Below are positions 36,212-46,990 of a DNA stretch of 64,000 nucleotides, one piece after another. The DNA comes from Glebionis coronaria. Its lineage: Eukaryota; Streptophyta; Magnoliopsida; Asterales; Asteraceae. Position 1 is the first letter of the stretch, and the number at the start of each line of letters is the position of its first letter. The translations under genes and the position numbers were made by a program. Location of the stretch: assembly GCA_025667525.1 (NCBI GenBank), contig CM046880.1:593873895-593937894 (forward strand), given 5' to 3'. Below the pieces are notes generated by a model. That model saw only the letters and a list, made by a program, of their open reading frames with translations. It made no database searches and was not told the origin of the DNA.

Positions 36212-36640
36212 TCAAGGTCGAGTCAGGCTCACGACTCGGTGAACAAAAACAAGCGCTTCTCGGGAGGCAACCCGAGTATCTATCCTTTTATTCCGTTTTT
36301 ATAAAAAGTGTAGGGGGAGACCCTAGTATGTATTTGTTGTTTTCTTTCTTATCATATGCAGGGATTCGAGCTTTCAAAGATCCATTCTTGATGACTTTTG
36401 ACGACCCGTGATTCCGTGGAACCATCTTCCCGGTTCTATCTTAAACTCTTTTGATTTACTATTTTATATTCTTCAATATTAAAATAGGAATCACTTTAGT
36501 TGTCTCTTTCTTAGCAAGATTTAAACAACGTGCACAATGTCCTAAGTGTACGGGAGGTTACTTCCACATGCTTAAACATTGAGGACAATGTTTATATTAA
36601 GAACGATTTTTCAGTTATTACTAGCCGTTACCCAACGGTC
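36212..36640 (+). other. 3' region of the Athila-type element
   Basis: Contains CATTGAGGACAATGTTT (36579), a landmark found before the PPT of Athila-like elements. Immediately after it, AAGAACGATTTTTCAGTTATTA (36599-36620) closely matches the sequence just before the PBS (32635-32656), suggesting a stub of the LTR end. No full 3' LTR is present. Confidence 0.55.
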
Positions 36641-36680
36641 ACAATATTCAAATATTTTTAAAAAACATTGATAACACGAC

Positions 36681-36730
36681 CCATGGCGCGAGCCACGGTG
36701 CAGTTGTGGCGCCGTGGTCTCGCGCCATGG
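36681..36730. repeat. GC-rich 18-bp-stem hairpin
   Basis: CCATGGCGCGAGCCACGG (36681-36698) pairs with 36712-36730 with a single bulged T, leaving a 13-nt loop. It stands out in AT-rich surroundings and is followed by a further GC-rich stretch to about 36860. Confidence 0.8.
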
Positions 36731-36860
36731 CCATGCCGTCGGCTAGAGATAACCAGCTAAGCCCCCATAACGCGACCCACAATGTGGTTGGCTGAGCCAT
36801 GGGCTCTTGTTATGGTGGCTAGCCAAGCCACCAGCTACCGTACCCATGCCTCTTATTATG

Positions 36861-38320
36861 TGGTCTTTGTGTTTGGTGGTAATCGTATTAGAGGAGGTGT
36901 TTGTTTGAGTTTTTTTGCAGGGATGTGTCATCAGTTTTATCTTTTGGAGCTATGTTTTTGTCATCAAGTCAAGTCAAAGGTAAGAATTTGTATCATGTAT
37001 TGATAACAAGGTTGAGGATCTGCCATGGATAATGTTCTTTGGTTGCGTTCAATGGTCATTTTCAATTAGCCAAAGGTGTTGTTTTAATTTCAAGATTTAA
37101 TTTTAGATTGGTTTGCTTTTTGCAAACCTTCATTGTATCCACAAGATCATTTTTGATCTTTTTCAATATCAATATCATTCACTTTTGTAAAAAAAACGGA
37201 GTTAAGGTTTTATGTTAGAGAGGCTAAAAAAATTCGATAATAACATGTAACGTTTTTCTTTCAGAAGCTCAACTAAGGTTTGAGAAGAAGGTTTTAAAAG
37301 TGAGTCTTATTGCAAACTTAAAATAGGAGGTATTAAAACTTAAACTTTTGATAAATTATATAACACTAAGTTATAAAAATATAAAATTACAACATTTTAA
37401 AAAAATAGGAAAAAAACTATCATCTTTCTCCTACATATTTTTTAACTAAAAACACTCCATTAAAACAACACAATTTTTTATGATAATACCTTAAAAAGAA
37501 TGGATCTATAAGGTTGCTTTTGAGAACCATCTCGTTATAAGGTAGATCCATCATTGTTAGGGGGATCGAGTACCCTCTACCCCCCCCCCCCCCCCCCCCC
37601 CCCACTTCCCCCTCCAGCTGGCTTTGTCCCTGACTGCAATCAGTCAAGGTGAGTCGCACGTGATTTCAAGCGGACTGCGGTAGAATCGCATGCGATTATC
37701 ATTAGACAGAATCATAGTCTAATGAAGAATATGATTCGCCTAAGTTATGAAATGATATGCATTCTTTATTTATGAATAAGATCTCGAGTATATCTCTTAG
37801 TCTTAAGCCACAAATTTCGAGAACCCTAATTATGCTTCACCGGCTGTATAAGGAACCCTCATGGTTTCATTCAAGGTATGATATATATTTTCACCAATAA
37901 TCATCACTAGATTATAAATCCTAAGTTCACTTGGTGGAGAGGCCAAAACCTTAAACACTCAAATTACCTTTAATTCGGGTTAAACAGATCTAAACCAACT
38001 TTTGTATCAATAGTTAGCAACTTCGTTGTTCGGTTTCACACTTATTACTCGAATAATAATTAGTAATTTGATTTCACAACATATACCAATAAGTTAGTCA
38101 TTGTCAGCCTCAAGTCAACAAATATATAAAAACTCACGTGAAGAGACTCGAACTTGAGACATTTCGCATGTGATACCAAACTCTCCAAAGACACCATTGG
38201 TGGGGTATATGTGGTTTACCACTTTTTATCTTTTGTTATCATTTTTTCTTTAGCTTAGATCATCTTCAATGGTTAAAAACAAAAAAAGACTTTTTTTTAT
38301 TGATTACATTAACTTTTTGG
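36861..38320. other. Intergenic region
   Basis: No gene or recognisable element other than a run of 24 C at 37580-37603. Small reading frames here have no coding features. Confidence 0.5.
37580..37603 (+). repeat. Poly-C tract of 24 bases
   Basis: Uninterrupted C run after TACCCTCTA. Its length is unreliable in any assembly. Shorter C/G runs occur at 62795-62808 (14 C) and 54282-54295 (14 G). Confidence 0.9.
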
Positions 38321-38568
38321 GAAAATGTATTAAAGTTGTCCATTTTTATCATGTTGTGTAGTCAACTTTTTTTTCATTTTACTAAAAAAACTTTTGAAAT
38401 TCGAATTTTCTGTGTATCACATGACCTCCTTGGCCTGTACATCCTACGTGGCGTAGGTTTTTTTACATGTGATACACAGAAAAGTCGAATTTCAAAAGTT
38501 TTTTAGTAAAATGAAAAAAAAAGTTGACTACATAACATGATAAAAATGGACAACTTTAATACATTTTC
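38321..38568. mobile_element. Near-perfect palindromic (foldback) MITE, 248 bp
   Basis: The arm 38321-38423 is repeated inverted at 38466-38568 with few mismatches (for example TGTGTATCACATG against CATGTGATACACA at the inner ends), leaving a 42-bp loop with TACGTGGCGTAGG. No coding capacity. Transcripts through it would form a ~100-bp hairpin and could feed small-RNA production. Confidence 0.85.
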
Positions 38569-38965
38569 AAGGTATTTTCCCTAAATTTTTAATAAATGAC
38601 CTCTAGTAAAAAGTTATTGTGTAAACTTACTCTAATACGGTACATAACTTTTCAACAAAGCCTTTTTGAGAAAAAATATATACATTTAACAAGCAAAATA
38701 ATTAATCATTAAATGCAAATTTTGCTCAAACCACTTTTAGAATTCAAAGTTTTTGTGAAAAGCTTTGTAAAAAGCTATCATTTTGCAATGGTAAAAAGTC
38801 TTTTAAAAGTTTATTCAAATAATAAAAACCTTTTAGTAAATCTTTGTATTAGAGATGCTCTTAGTGCTTTTCATAAAATATAACGAGGTATATAGCCTGT
38901 GCTTCGCGGCGAATGATGTACAACTAACGATTATAGTGAATTGATAGTACGAAAGATTTTCACGT

Positions 38966-39570
38966 TAATAACTAACCTTGCAAGGAACGAGTAATCTAAA
39001 GGCCTATTTTGATAAAAATATATTTTACCGTGTATCACGTTTCAAACATTTTTTATAAAATCATACGTATGTTAGAAGCATTGCAACATTGGGCTTGTTT
39101 AGTTCGCAGTTAGACAGTTTTTCCAACGGTATTTCCCTTAGAAGAATCGAGAGATATGCGCCCCATATTTGATAAATAAACATTGTTATATAAAACGTGT
39201 AGGTAGATAAAAATTAGGGTTGTTTTTGTAACATGTCGCATAATATAAAAGGGACCGTGTTGAAAAAAAATGGTCAATGACTGACCTTGCAAATAACAAA
39301 TAACCTAAAGGACTATTGCCGTAAGAATTTCCTAAAATATATATTAAGCGTAAACATTTTTATAAGATTATATGTATGTCTGAAATATTTGAATATTGGG
39401 CTTGTTTGGTTCGTGATTCGACGATCTTTTCAATAGTATTTTTTTCTCGAGTGAATTGGTAGTTATACGTTTCGTATTTGATAAATAAGGTTTATTACAC
39501 TAAAAAGTCGTAAATAATTAAAAGTGCGTAGCAGTTGTGGTAACATGTTACATAGTGTAAGGGGTATATT
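38966..39570 (+). repeat. Two-copy tandem duplication of ~305 bp
   Basis: Copies start near 38966 and 39270. Both contain CCTTGCAA...TAACCTAAAGG-like, TTGGGCTTGTTTGGTTCG-like, ATTTGATAAATAA and GTAACATGT blocks in the same order, with considerable divergence. Upstream, GCCTGTGCTTCGCGGCGAA (38896) is a motif seen at the edges of some plant MITEs. Confidence 0.7.
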
Positions 39571-39644
39571 AAAATTTTAATTTTTAAAGAATCTTGTGAA
39601 GTTTCTTTCTGTTTATGAAACGACGAGTCCGGTTATTAAAGAAT

Positions 39645-41342
39645 CTTGTATTTTGGTGGAAACCAAGGGCTCAATCTGGACCATCCATTTGGGAGGGACC
39701 AGATCAAATGATAAAAAACACGGAGGGACTAAAATTGCCAATTTATAAAAAGAAGACTGAGGGACCAAAACAAAAAATAAGTTATAAATCTCACCTACCC
39801 TTCATTTCTGTAAAACAAAAACACACAAATCTCATAACACCCTCTCTCTCTAAATCAAACCCTCTCTCTACAACAAACTCTAACAAAAAAATCCATAAAT
39901 CTACACAAATTAACCTTGCAAATCACGAAATAAACACACAAATGGAAGAAATAACCATTAAATCAACCAATCCCTGAAAAAAATCGATTAAAAACGAACC
40001 GATTCATAACGCTGATTGGTGATGATAAGGTGTTTGATGAAACGCCTAAAAGAAGAATTGAAGTTGAAAGTGCTTTGAAATCTGATGAAGGTAGGTGGTC
40101 ACAATAGCAGCAACAGATGGGTCACCCTTAGCAGTTTAGACCAACCCCGACTTCCATCCCAAATACCAACCCCGCCTTCTATCCCAATACATTGGTTTAT
40201 TACTAGTGATAAATAACAAAAATATCACTGATGATAAAATATCACCGGTGATATTACACAGTAAAGTGATATTTCATTGGTTTATTACTAGTGATACTTC
40301 ACTAGTGATAAAACAATAAAATATCACCGGTGATATTACACAGTAACGTGATATTTTATTGGTTTATTAAACAATAAAAATATCAACGGTGATATAGTAA
40401 CGTGATATTTCATTGGTTTATTACTAGTGATAAAACAATAAAAATATCACCGGTGATAAAATATCACCGATGATATTACACAGTAACGTGATATTTCATT
40501 GGTTTATTACTAGTGATACTTCACTAGTGATAAAACAATAAAAATATCACCGGTGATAAATTTTCACTGATGATATTACACAGTAACATGATATGTTATT
40601 GGTTTATTACTAGTGATACTTCACTAATGATAAAACAATAAAAATATCACAAGTGATAAAATATCACTGATGATATTACACAATAACGTGTAGCGACACT
40701 ACATCCGGTGAACATCCGTCTACCTCACCAACTTTTCTCAACAACTCACGTGCTTCATAAACGTAACTGAAAGAAAAACACTCAAAACCCCTCATTCAAT
40801 TAAACACCATGTCAGTTACCTCCTCATTCTGATACAAAAGATCAATCAACAACACTTCATCATTAACATCTCCATTATCCATCTGGTCGGACGGTTGTGG
40901 TGGTTTGATGACGTGGCAGAGGCATTTGGTAGATGAGGATTACGATGATGATAGATGATTATGAGAAGCAAACAAGAGATCTTGAACAAAACAAGTAGAA
41001 AATCAATCACTTTTAGGGGTTTGCTACGGAGGTGATTGTGGTGGTTAGGGTTTCAGGATGGATTTGACGGTGGTGGTCAGTTGAAGAAAATGCACAGGTG
41101 GCCGGTGGTGTGGTGATGACGACTGGTGGCATGGTGGTAATGTAAATGAAGAGAGAGAATTCTTAAAACACATTTCACTGTGTGAAAAAAAAGGAAAGTA
41201 AAATGAACGATTAAAAAAATACTTTATTTAGTTAGACATAAAAATAGGTTTTGACAAATTAAATCTTAGATTAATCCCCACCCTTAGATCAAAGCTAAAT
41301 GAAAGGTGGGAATTTGTCCCTTGGTTTCCACCAAAAAACAAG
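39645..41342. mobile_element. TIR-flanked non-autonomous DNA element, 1.7 kb
   Basis: TTTTGGTGGAAACCAAGGG at 39651-39669 is repeated exactly, inverted, at 41318-41336, and the similarity extends a few bases outward (CTTGT). No convincing target duplication was found, so the superfamily is open (MULE or hAT). Inside are a 500-bp palindromic tandem array (40190-40690) and CT-rich and GGTGG-rich stretches, but no protein I can support. Confidence 0.65.
40190..40690. repeat. Tandem array built from small palindromes (ATCACCGGTGAT, CACTAGTG)
   Basis: About six units start ATTGGTTTATTA at 40191, 40275, 40359, 40411, 40497 and 40599. Most contain ACTAGTGATACTTCACTAGT, TATCACCGGTGATA, TATCACTGATGATA and TTACACAGTAACGTGATAT. 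Unit length varies from 52 to 102 bp because sub-blocks are gained or lost. Each unit can fold on itself. Confidence 0.85.
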
Positions 41343-42274
41343 GCTCCAAAATAACTTTTCTCATGAAACGACATAAAGCAATGAAGAAAACGACATGTAA
41401 ATACTTTAAACGACATCGTTTCCGTCCATATTTAATATATAGGTGGAATTACATATATATCTCTCCAAAAGTGAATAATTGCGTATATATATTCTTTTTA
41501 CAAGTTTTTTATGCACATGTTACAATGGTTTTTATGCATATTTTGAATATATATATATATGTAATTTTGCATTTTTGAAAGGATATATATGCAAAAGCCT
41601 TATATATCTATATTAATTTATAAAGCATCTGGAATATTCTTAAAGTAGCAATGCTGAAAATTCAGACTTTTTTACCTACTAAATAAAGCAAGTTGTTGAT
41701 ATTTTCATCAACATTATATAGTATAACCTTTTTCAAACAATCTTTTGTAACAAACTTTTATTACAACCTTTTAAAATAACATTTTTTTAAATTGAAAAAT
41801 CTTTTTATTTATTTATTATTTTTATAATCTAATTTCATTATATTTTTTAAAATTTTTTGCTTTTTAATTCGATATCCATTTTGATATATTTTTATTAATT
41901 TTTAGTCTTTTTTTAATTTTAGTGGGTTTTTAATTCGATTTTTTATAACTTTACAATGATTAAGAGATTAATATTTGTTAGTCTCAAAATTCGTTATTAG
42001 GTACTCACCGCTGCGTTGCGCGAATACCATTCTAATATATTATAATATGATAATATTTTTAATGTTGTAAGTATAACCTATGTGACATATTTTTTCATAT
42101 GACAAGAAAAAAAACAATCAAAACAAGAACCACGTCTAATTTGATGATCAAAAACGTACACATCACATCTATGTATTAGGTATACTGTATGAAGATATTA
42201 TTGGAAGAGAGCTAGGTGCGTTTCTGTGTTATAGGTGTCTTTTTTTTTTGAACAAAGTGTTATAGGTGTCTTAT
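41343..42274. other. AT-rich intergenic region
   Basis: No gene seen. It holds TA runs near 41560 and a 15-bp direct repeat, GTGTTATAGGTGTCT, at 42226 and 42257 just before a CACTA-like end. Confidence 0.5.
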
Positions 42275-42600
42275 CACTACAACAAGTGATGATATTAGCG
42301 TAATACCGATAGTAGTGAAAGGCGGTGTAATGGTTAACAAGTACGGGGGCGGATCCAGTAAGCCACTAGGTACACAACGTAACACATATATTTGATATCA
42401 GATTCATTTTTAATAAATTTCCATTACGTAACAAACTGTCATCGGATTCCATGAACCCTTTGATCCACCCGGACAAGTGGCGTCATTATAACAAAAAGTT
42501 GTTATAACGAGGACCAGTGGCACCATTATAACACATAAACTACTATAACTACTAGAACTAGTGGCACACCATTATGGCATAAAAAATGCTATAGCAGGGA
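42275..42600 (+). mobile_element. Possible CACTA-type fragment
   Basis: Starts CACTACAACAAG, the usual first bases of plant CACTA elements, followed by a short-repeat body (GTGGC-ATTATAAC words). The matching right end was not found, so it may be truncated. Confidence 0.35.
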
Positions 42601-43368
42601 TGTATAGCGGATTCTACTGATCACTCTAAGTCGTTCTCACTTCTTGCACATTTAATAGAAGGGTAAATTATCAGGGCAACTGGTAAAAATAAGACAACAG
42701 TCGTTAAATTTTGACAAATGTTCTAAAAAGTAAGACAACTTTAATAAATTGCCTCAAAAAATAGAGTAACAATGAACACATCGCACACGCTGCACCCGAT
42801 TGCCCCAAATGCTCTGGACCTAAATGTGCAAACATTTTTAAACCCATCTCAAAATTGAAAAAAGGTCCAAAGACGTTTTTATAATTGACCCTTACTTAAT
42901 AGAATTGGATAAGCATTGGTACATGACCAACTAGGCAACTAACTCATGTGACAACTTGCACAAAGTTTTGGTAAAGGTTGACATGAATCCTATGTGTTTA
43001 TTTAGTACTTTTGTCTGTGATGGGGCATCAGTTAACCAATGTACCTATGGCTTCATAAACAACACACAAAACTACACATGTATCAATCGAGTAATCAGAC
43101 ATATGTTACTTACATTCTGACGTAATCAGTGAACAATCACCGCAATCGAAAAGAATAAACGAACAAATGACAACAGATACACGGACCATGAACAAAATTT
43201 TCAATAAAATTTTAACGCCGTTCTGAGTTCTCCTTCGCTCTTTCCAAGTTCTTTACAGCCAGTATAATGCAGTGTTCACAATGTTCTTAGCCCTCTTGGT
43301 GTAACTGTACCATGTACCAGTTGAATGCAATTTTTTACACGGTTATGATTTTGAATTGATTTTTTTTA
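42601..43368. other. Intergenic region, 3' flank of the DUF3537 gene
   Basis: No gene. The part next to 43369 should contain the 3' untranslated region of the DUF3537 gene. Confidence 0.45.
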
Positions 43369-46300
43369 TCAAGATATACCGATGGTTTTTCCAAGTAACC
43401 ATAAGACAAGTGACATTTCTATCGTCACTATGGTGTGCAGTGAAGATCTATCCAAAATAAACCCGAAAACACTTATTCCAGCTCTGTTGTTCTCAAAATA
43501 TGTCACTGCAACATAGAGGAAACAAAATCATTAGTCATATTCGGTAATCGGTAGGCAGTAGACGTGTACTTATGAATGACACAAATTTAGTTGTGTTTTT
43601 TTCCAAAACAGGCCAGCTCAAAAGGTTAAATTAGAAATAGAACGGTCTGCAATTTCTGAACCGACACAATTATTATAAGAACGCACCAACTTTAGCCCAA
43701 ACCTGACACGTTCATTATAAGAACACACCAACTTTTTAGGTCCGTGTTATACGGGTCGTGTCCGCTAAAAGGTTGGGATTTTTGACGTGGTTACAAACAG
43801 GTTAAAATGTCAGTGTTCTGCGTAAAAGTTAGCTTTAAATTGTATTTTAATCATACTTAACCAGTTAACCCATTAGTCATTTCTATAAATTTTCAAATAA
43901 GGACAAAAAGGGGTTGACTAGTCAACACGACGTACCCGTTTCAACATCCACAAAATGGCTACCCTTGATCCTAACAACCCAGCCCGGTTTGACCCATCAG
44001 CCCATCACCCATCCCATTCATATTCCTACCTCTAATATTCGGGTAAATACCCGTTCAAAATTCTGTAAGGGTGAAAATGATTCAAAAAGTTTAAGTGACT
44101 TACCTAAAGCCTGTCTTTTCTGAAAAGAGAGTGTGCTATAAGCATAAGCCGGTATAAGTTTAGTATTATCCAACTCATCTTCCTCATCACCAACATCATC
44201 AGAATCAGATGGTGCTTCAGGAAACACCTGGGCACTAACAACACCAACTGTTGGAGTTTCAGTATCACCTTCGGGTGTCTCAAAGACATCGATTGTTGCA
44301 CATACATGCCATTTGGCAGCTAGGCATGTCACGCCTTGTGCCTTGTGGGTGATCCTAGTCGCGCTTCGCAGTAGTATCATTAGCCCTGCGAGCAGGCTTA
44401 CAGAAGCCAACTGCAATACAAGAAATATGATCATTGTTGACTTTATTCCTTACAAATGGCCCAATTTAAGTTATATAATTCTCGAATAGGTCGAACTCGT
44501 AAAGTTAGAAAAGTAAACGAGTAACATTTGAAACAAGTGTAGTAATATATATGAAATCCAATAATTTTGGGCTACAAGTGATTCGTTTCAAGCTGATCCG
44601 TAACATGAGATAGGGGGTGTTTGGGATTTCTTATCTCAAACTGCTTATCTGCTTAAAAAAAAGGTAGGTGCCTGCTTATTCTTAAGTGCTTATTTCAGTA
44701 TTTTCTCTATAATAAGCAGATAAGAAGTAAATCCAAACACTCAAACTTCAATAAGCAATCCAGAAACCCTCTTACGTATTTAACCCGTTGCCCAACCCGC
44801 CCATTATACCACCTCAAACACTTAAATCAATAATCCATAGCTACTAAACTTACCGCAAGTTCCCCAGATTTGAAAATGCTGAGTTCTGCGTTAGTTCGCG
44901 TAGTACTAAGAAGCGAAGCAAGCTGACTGACCGTAACAAATATTAGTGCAAACAGTATAAACGAACGATAACGATGACTTATAATTTTCAGATGCCTTCT
45001 GATCCTCAAATGTTCCCTGAGCACAGACTCAACATCAGAGTCAACTTGGAAAACCTTAGCGAAATCTTGTAAACGAAGGATTTGGAGGTAACAGATGAGG
45101 CGGAAAAGAATACAAACGAGAAAGAATACGATGGTTCTGTAGAGCCAAGAGAAGAGTTCTAATGTGCATGCTAATGTGTCGCTTACTAGCACGTTTACTA
45201 AAAAAGGGATTGCTGTGGCGCCTGAAGTATACCACCAGATTTTGTATGCACACTCGGCTGTGAAACATGGGATGACAAAGATGGAGAGGATTTTAAGCGA
45301 TCGCTGCAATTACATACAAATAATGCTTGTCAGATAACCATTACATTAAAAAAAAACTTGAAGTAGTTATATGGTTTTATTAGTAAACAAGATGACATAC
45401 AACTTGCAGCATAAATCAATTTCGTAAAAAGTACTGTATTTTCCAATCCTGATATACAGATTATATGCTCGTAACAGGTAGATTAGCATAACTATAAAGT
45501 CCTATGATCACGAAAGATCATGAATAAAAATCCAGTAGATTAGTATACGCAACATAATGATCCTAAAGCAACTCAGATTTTAACTAAATCATAACTTAAT
45601 TCACATCAATTCATAAGCAGGAATCTAAAACATAAGCAATGTATACATAATACTATGTAATATTTAATCATGAGTATACTTGTAATTACACAACAAAATG
45701 ATCCTAAATGTGATGACAAAACACATATATCATCACCTAAGATCCAAGATCTAACAAACATTGACAGACTAACAAATAATCTAAACAGAATCGACTAACA
45801 AAATAAACGTTTAGTTGACCAGTCAAGGAGGGCTTTTTGAGAAATAAGTCATGGGTTCAATGCCAACCGGCTATAAAGGTGACTCGACACGTGTTCATTG
45901 CGTGAGGCTTGGTTCTTAGGGAAAGGTCAGTCAACACCTAAAAGGATCGGGAAAACCCTCTGATCTAAACCTTTTAGAGTAAGTCAAATAGAAAATAAAG
46001 TCAAATCAAATCATTTTTAGAGATCGAAAATGTAACCAGTAAACATAAATTATTACCAAACCATAGATCAAACTATATCAGCATTGGAATTATAACAATT
46101 CTTTACAGAATAACTACTTAACTAGAGATTCAAATTATAGGTTATTTCGTTTTAGGCTTATGTTTCATAGGCTCAGTTTTTGTATAATATTTTGAAACTT
46201 TTCGGGTAGCTTATATAATATAGCCCATTTCAGCTTATATAACATAAGCCCCAATTTTATGGCTTATTTGGATACTTATGGTCTTATATAAGCCAATAAG

Positions 46301-46901
46301 TCTCCAAATAAGCTTAGAATTTGGGGTTTATGAAATATAAACCGAAATATAGCTTATTTTTGGCTTATATAACATCAATTTTAAAAATACTAACACCAAG
46401 AAGCAGAAATCCACAAATGTTCTGTAACCCGGGACCCATGATCCAAAACATAACCAATTCCAACCACAGCTTATCAAAAAAAGCAAGAACACTTACATCA
46501 AGTTGAGCAGTATAGCCCTTCCTGACAATCTCACTCTCATCACACAGCTTATCAAAAAACAAAAACCTCCTCAACCCAAAAACCTTCAAGAACCTAGACA
46601 TGGAGACAAAAGACAAGGTAGCAATCCCACTCAAAGACACCTGCACCAACGTGTCATAAGGCCTCGCATGCCTGTTATCACAGTCGCTGCATGCAAGGTA
46701 GAAATGGGACAAAAGGGGTATGAGAAACGTAAAGGTGATGAAAACTGTCCATGATAAAGATGAAGTCCAAAAAGTGGACTGGTCTACACACATGTAACGT
46801 AGCCATGTTCTGAAACTTTGGAGTTCGTCTTGTGCATGGGATTGGCAACGTCTGAAGGGACGTTTTTTGGGGAGTAAGGAGGTTTTTGTGTCTTCTTCCA
46901 T
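43369..46901 (-). CDS. DUF3537 seven-helix membrane protein (plant gustatory-receptor-like), 4 exons
   Basis: Coding exons are 46497-46901, 44854-45303, 44104-44410 and 43369-43505, all with GT-AG borders (GTAAGT donors) and consistent phases; together they give 432 aa ending TIGIS. Seven hydrophobic segments are visible: about residues 47-69 (TSSLSWTVFITFTFLIPLL), 83-105, 138-158, the LFSWLYRTIVFFLVCILF region, YRSFILFALIFVTVSQLA, LASVSLLAGLMILL, and the C-terminal TIVTIEMSLVLWLLGKTIG. A hydrophilic acidic loop (DSDDVGDEEDELDN) lies before the last helix. Plant DUF3537 proteins belong to the same seven-helix channel superfamily as insect odorant/gustatory receptors; their plant role is largely unknown. 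The gene appears intact. Confidence 0.93.
44612..44741. mobile_element. Small hAT-like MITE in intron 2 of the DUF3537 gene
   Basis: GTGTTTGGGATTTCTTATC (44617-44635) pairs with GATAAGAAG...ATCCAAACAC (44719-44740). A GTGTTTGG end and GCTTAT interior are typical of small hAT-type MITEs. It sits in the intron between exons 2 and 3 and leaves the splice sites untouched. Confidence 0.6.
45304..46496 (-). other. Intron 1 of the DUF3537 gene
   Basis: A 1.19-kb intron. Its 46140-46380 part is rich in GCTTATATAA/TTATATAAGC words and folds back on itself, another decayed AT-rich MITE. Confidence 0.6.
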
Positions 46902-46982
46902 GGTGGTTTTTTTGGATCAACTCAAGGTGATGATGGTGTTGATGTTGAGTGTGATTTGAATAATGAATGTGAGTTTTTTTAA

Positions 46983-46990
46983 TTTTTATA
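46983..46990 (-). promoter_or_regulatory. TATA box of the DUF3537 gene
   Basis: TATAAAAA on the minus strand about 85 bp upstream of the start codon. Confidence 0.5.

Noticed and set aside
39615..39977. 120-codon frame at the left end of the TIR element.
   Set aside because: Starts outside the element, crosses the inverted repeat and has simple-sequence composition (CTCTCT runs).
42009..42036. Possible Helitron 3' end (GCGTTGCGC hairpin then CTAAT).
   Set aside because: The stem is only three to four bases, weaker than expected, and no 5' end or copy was seen; kept as a note only.
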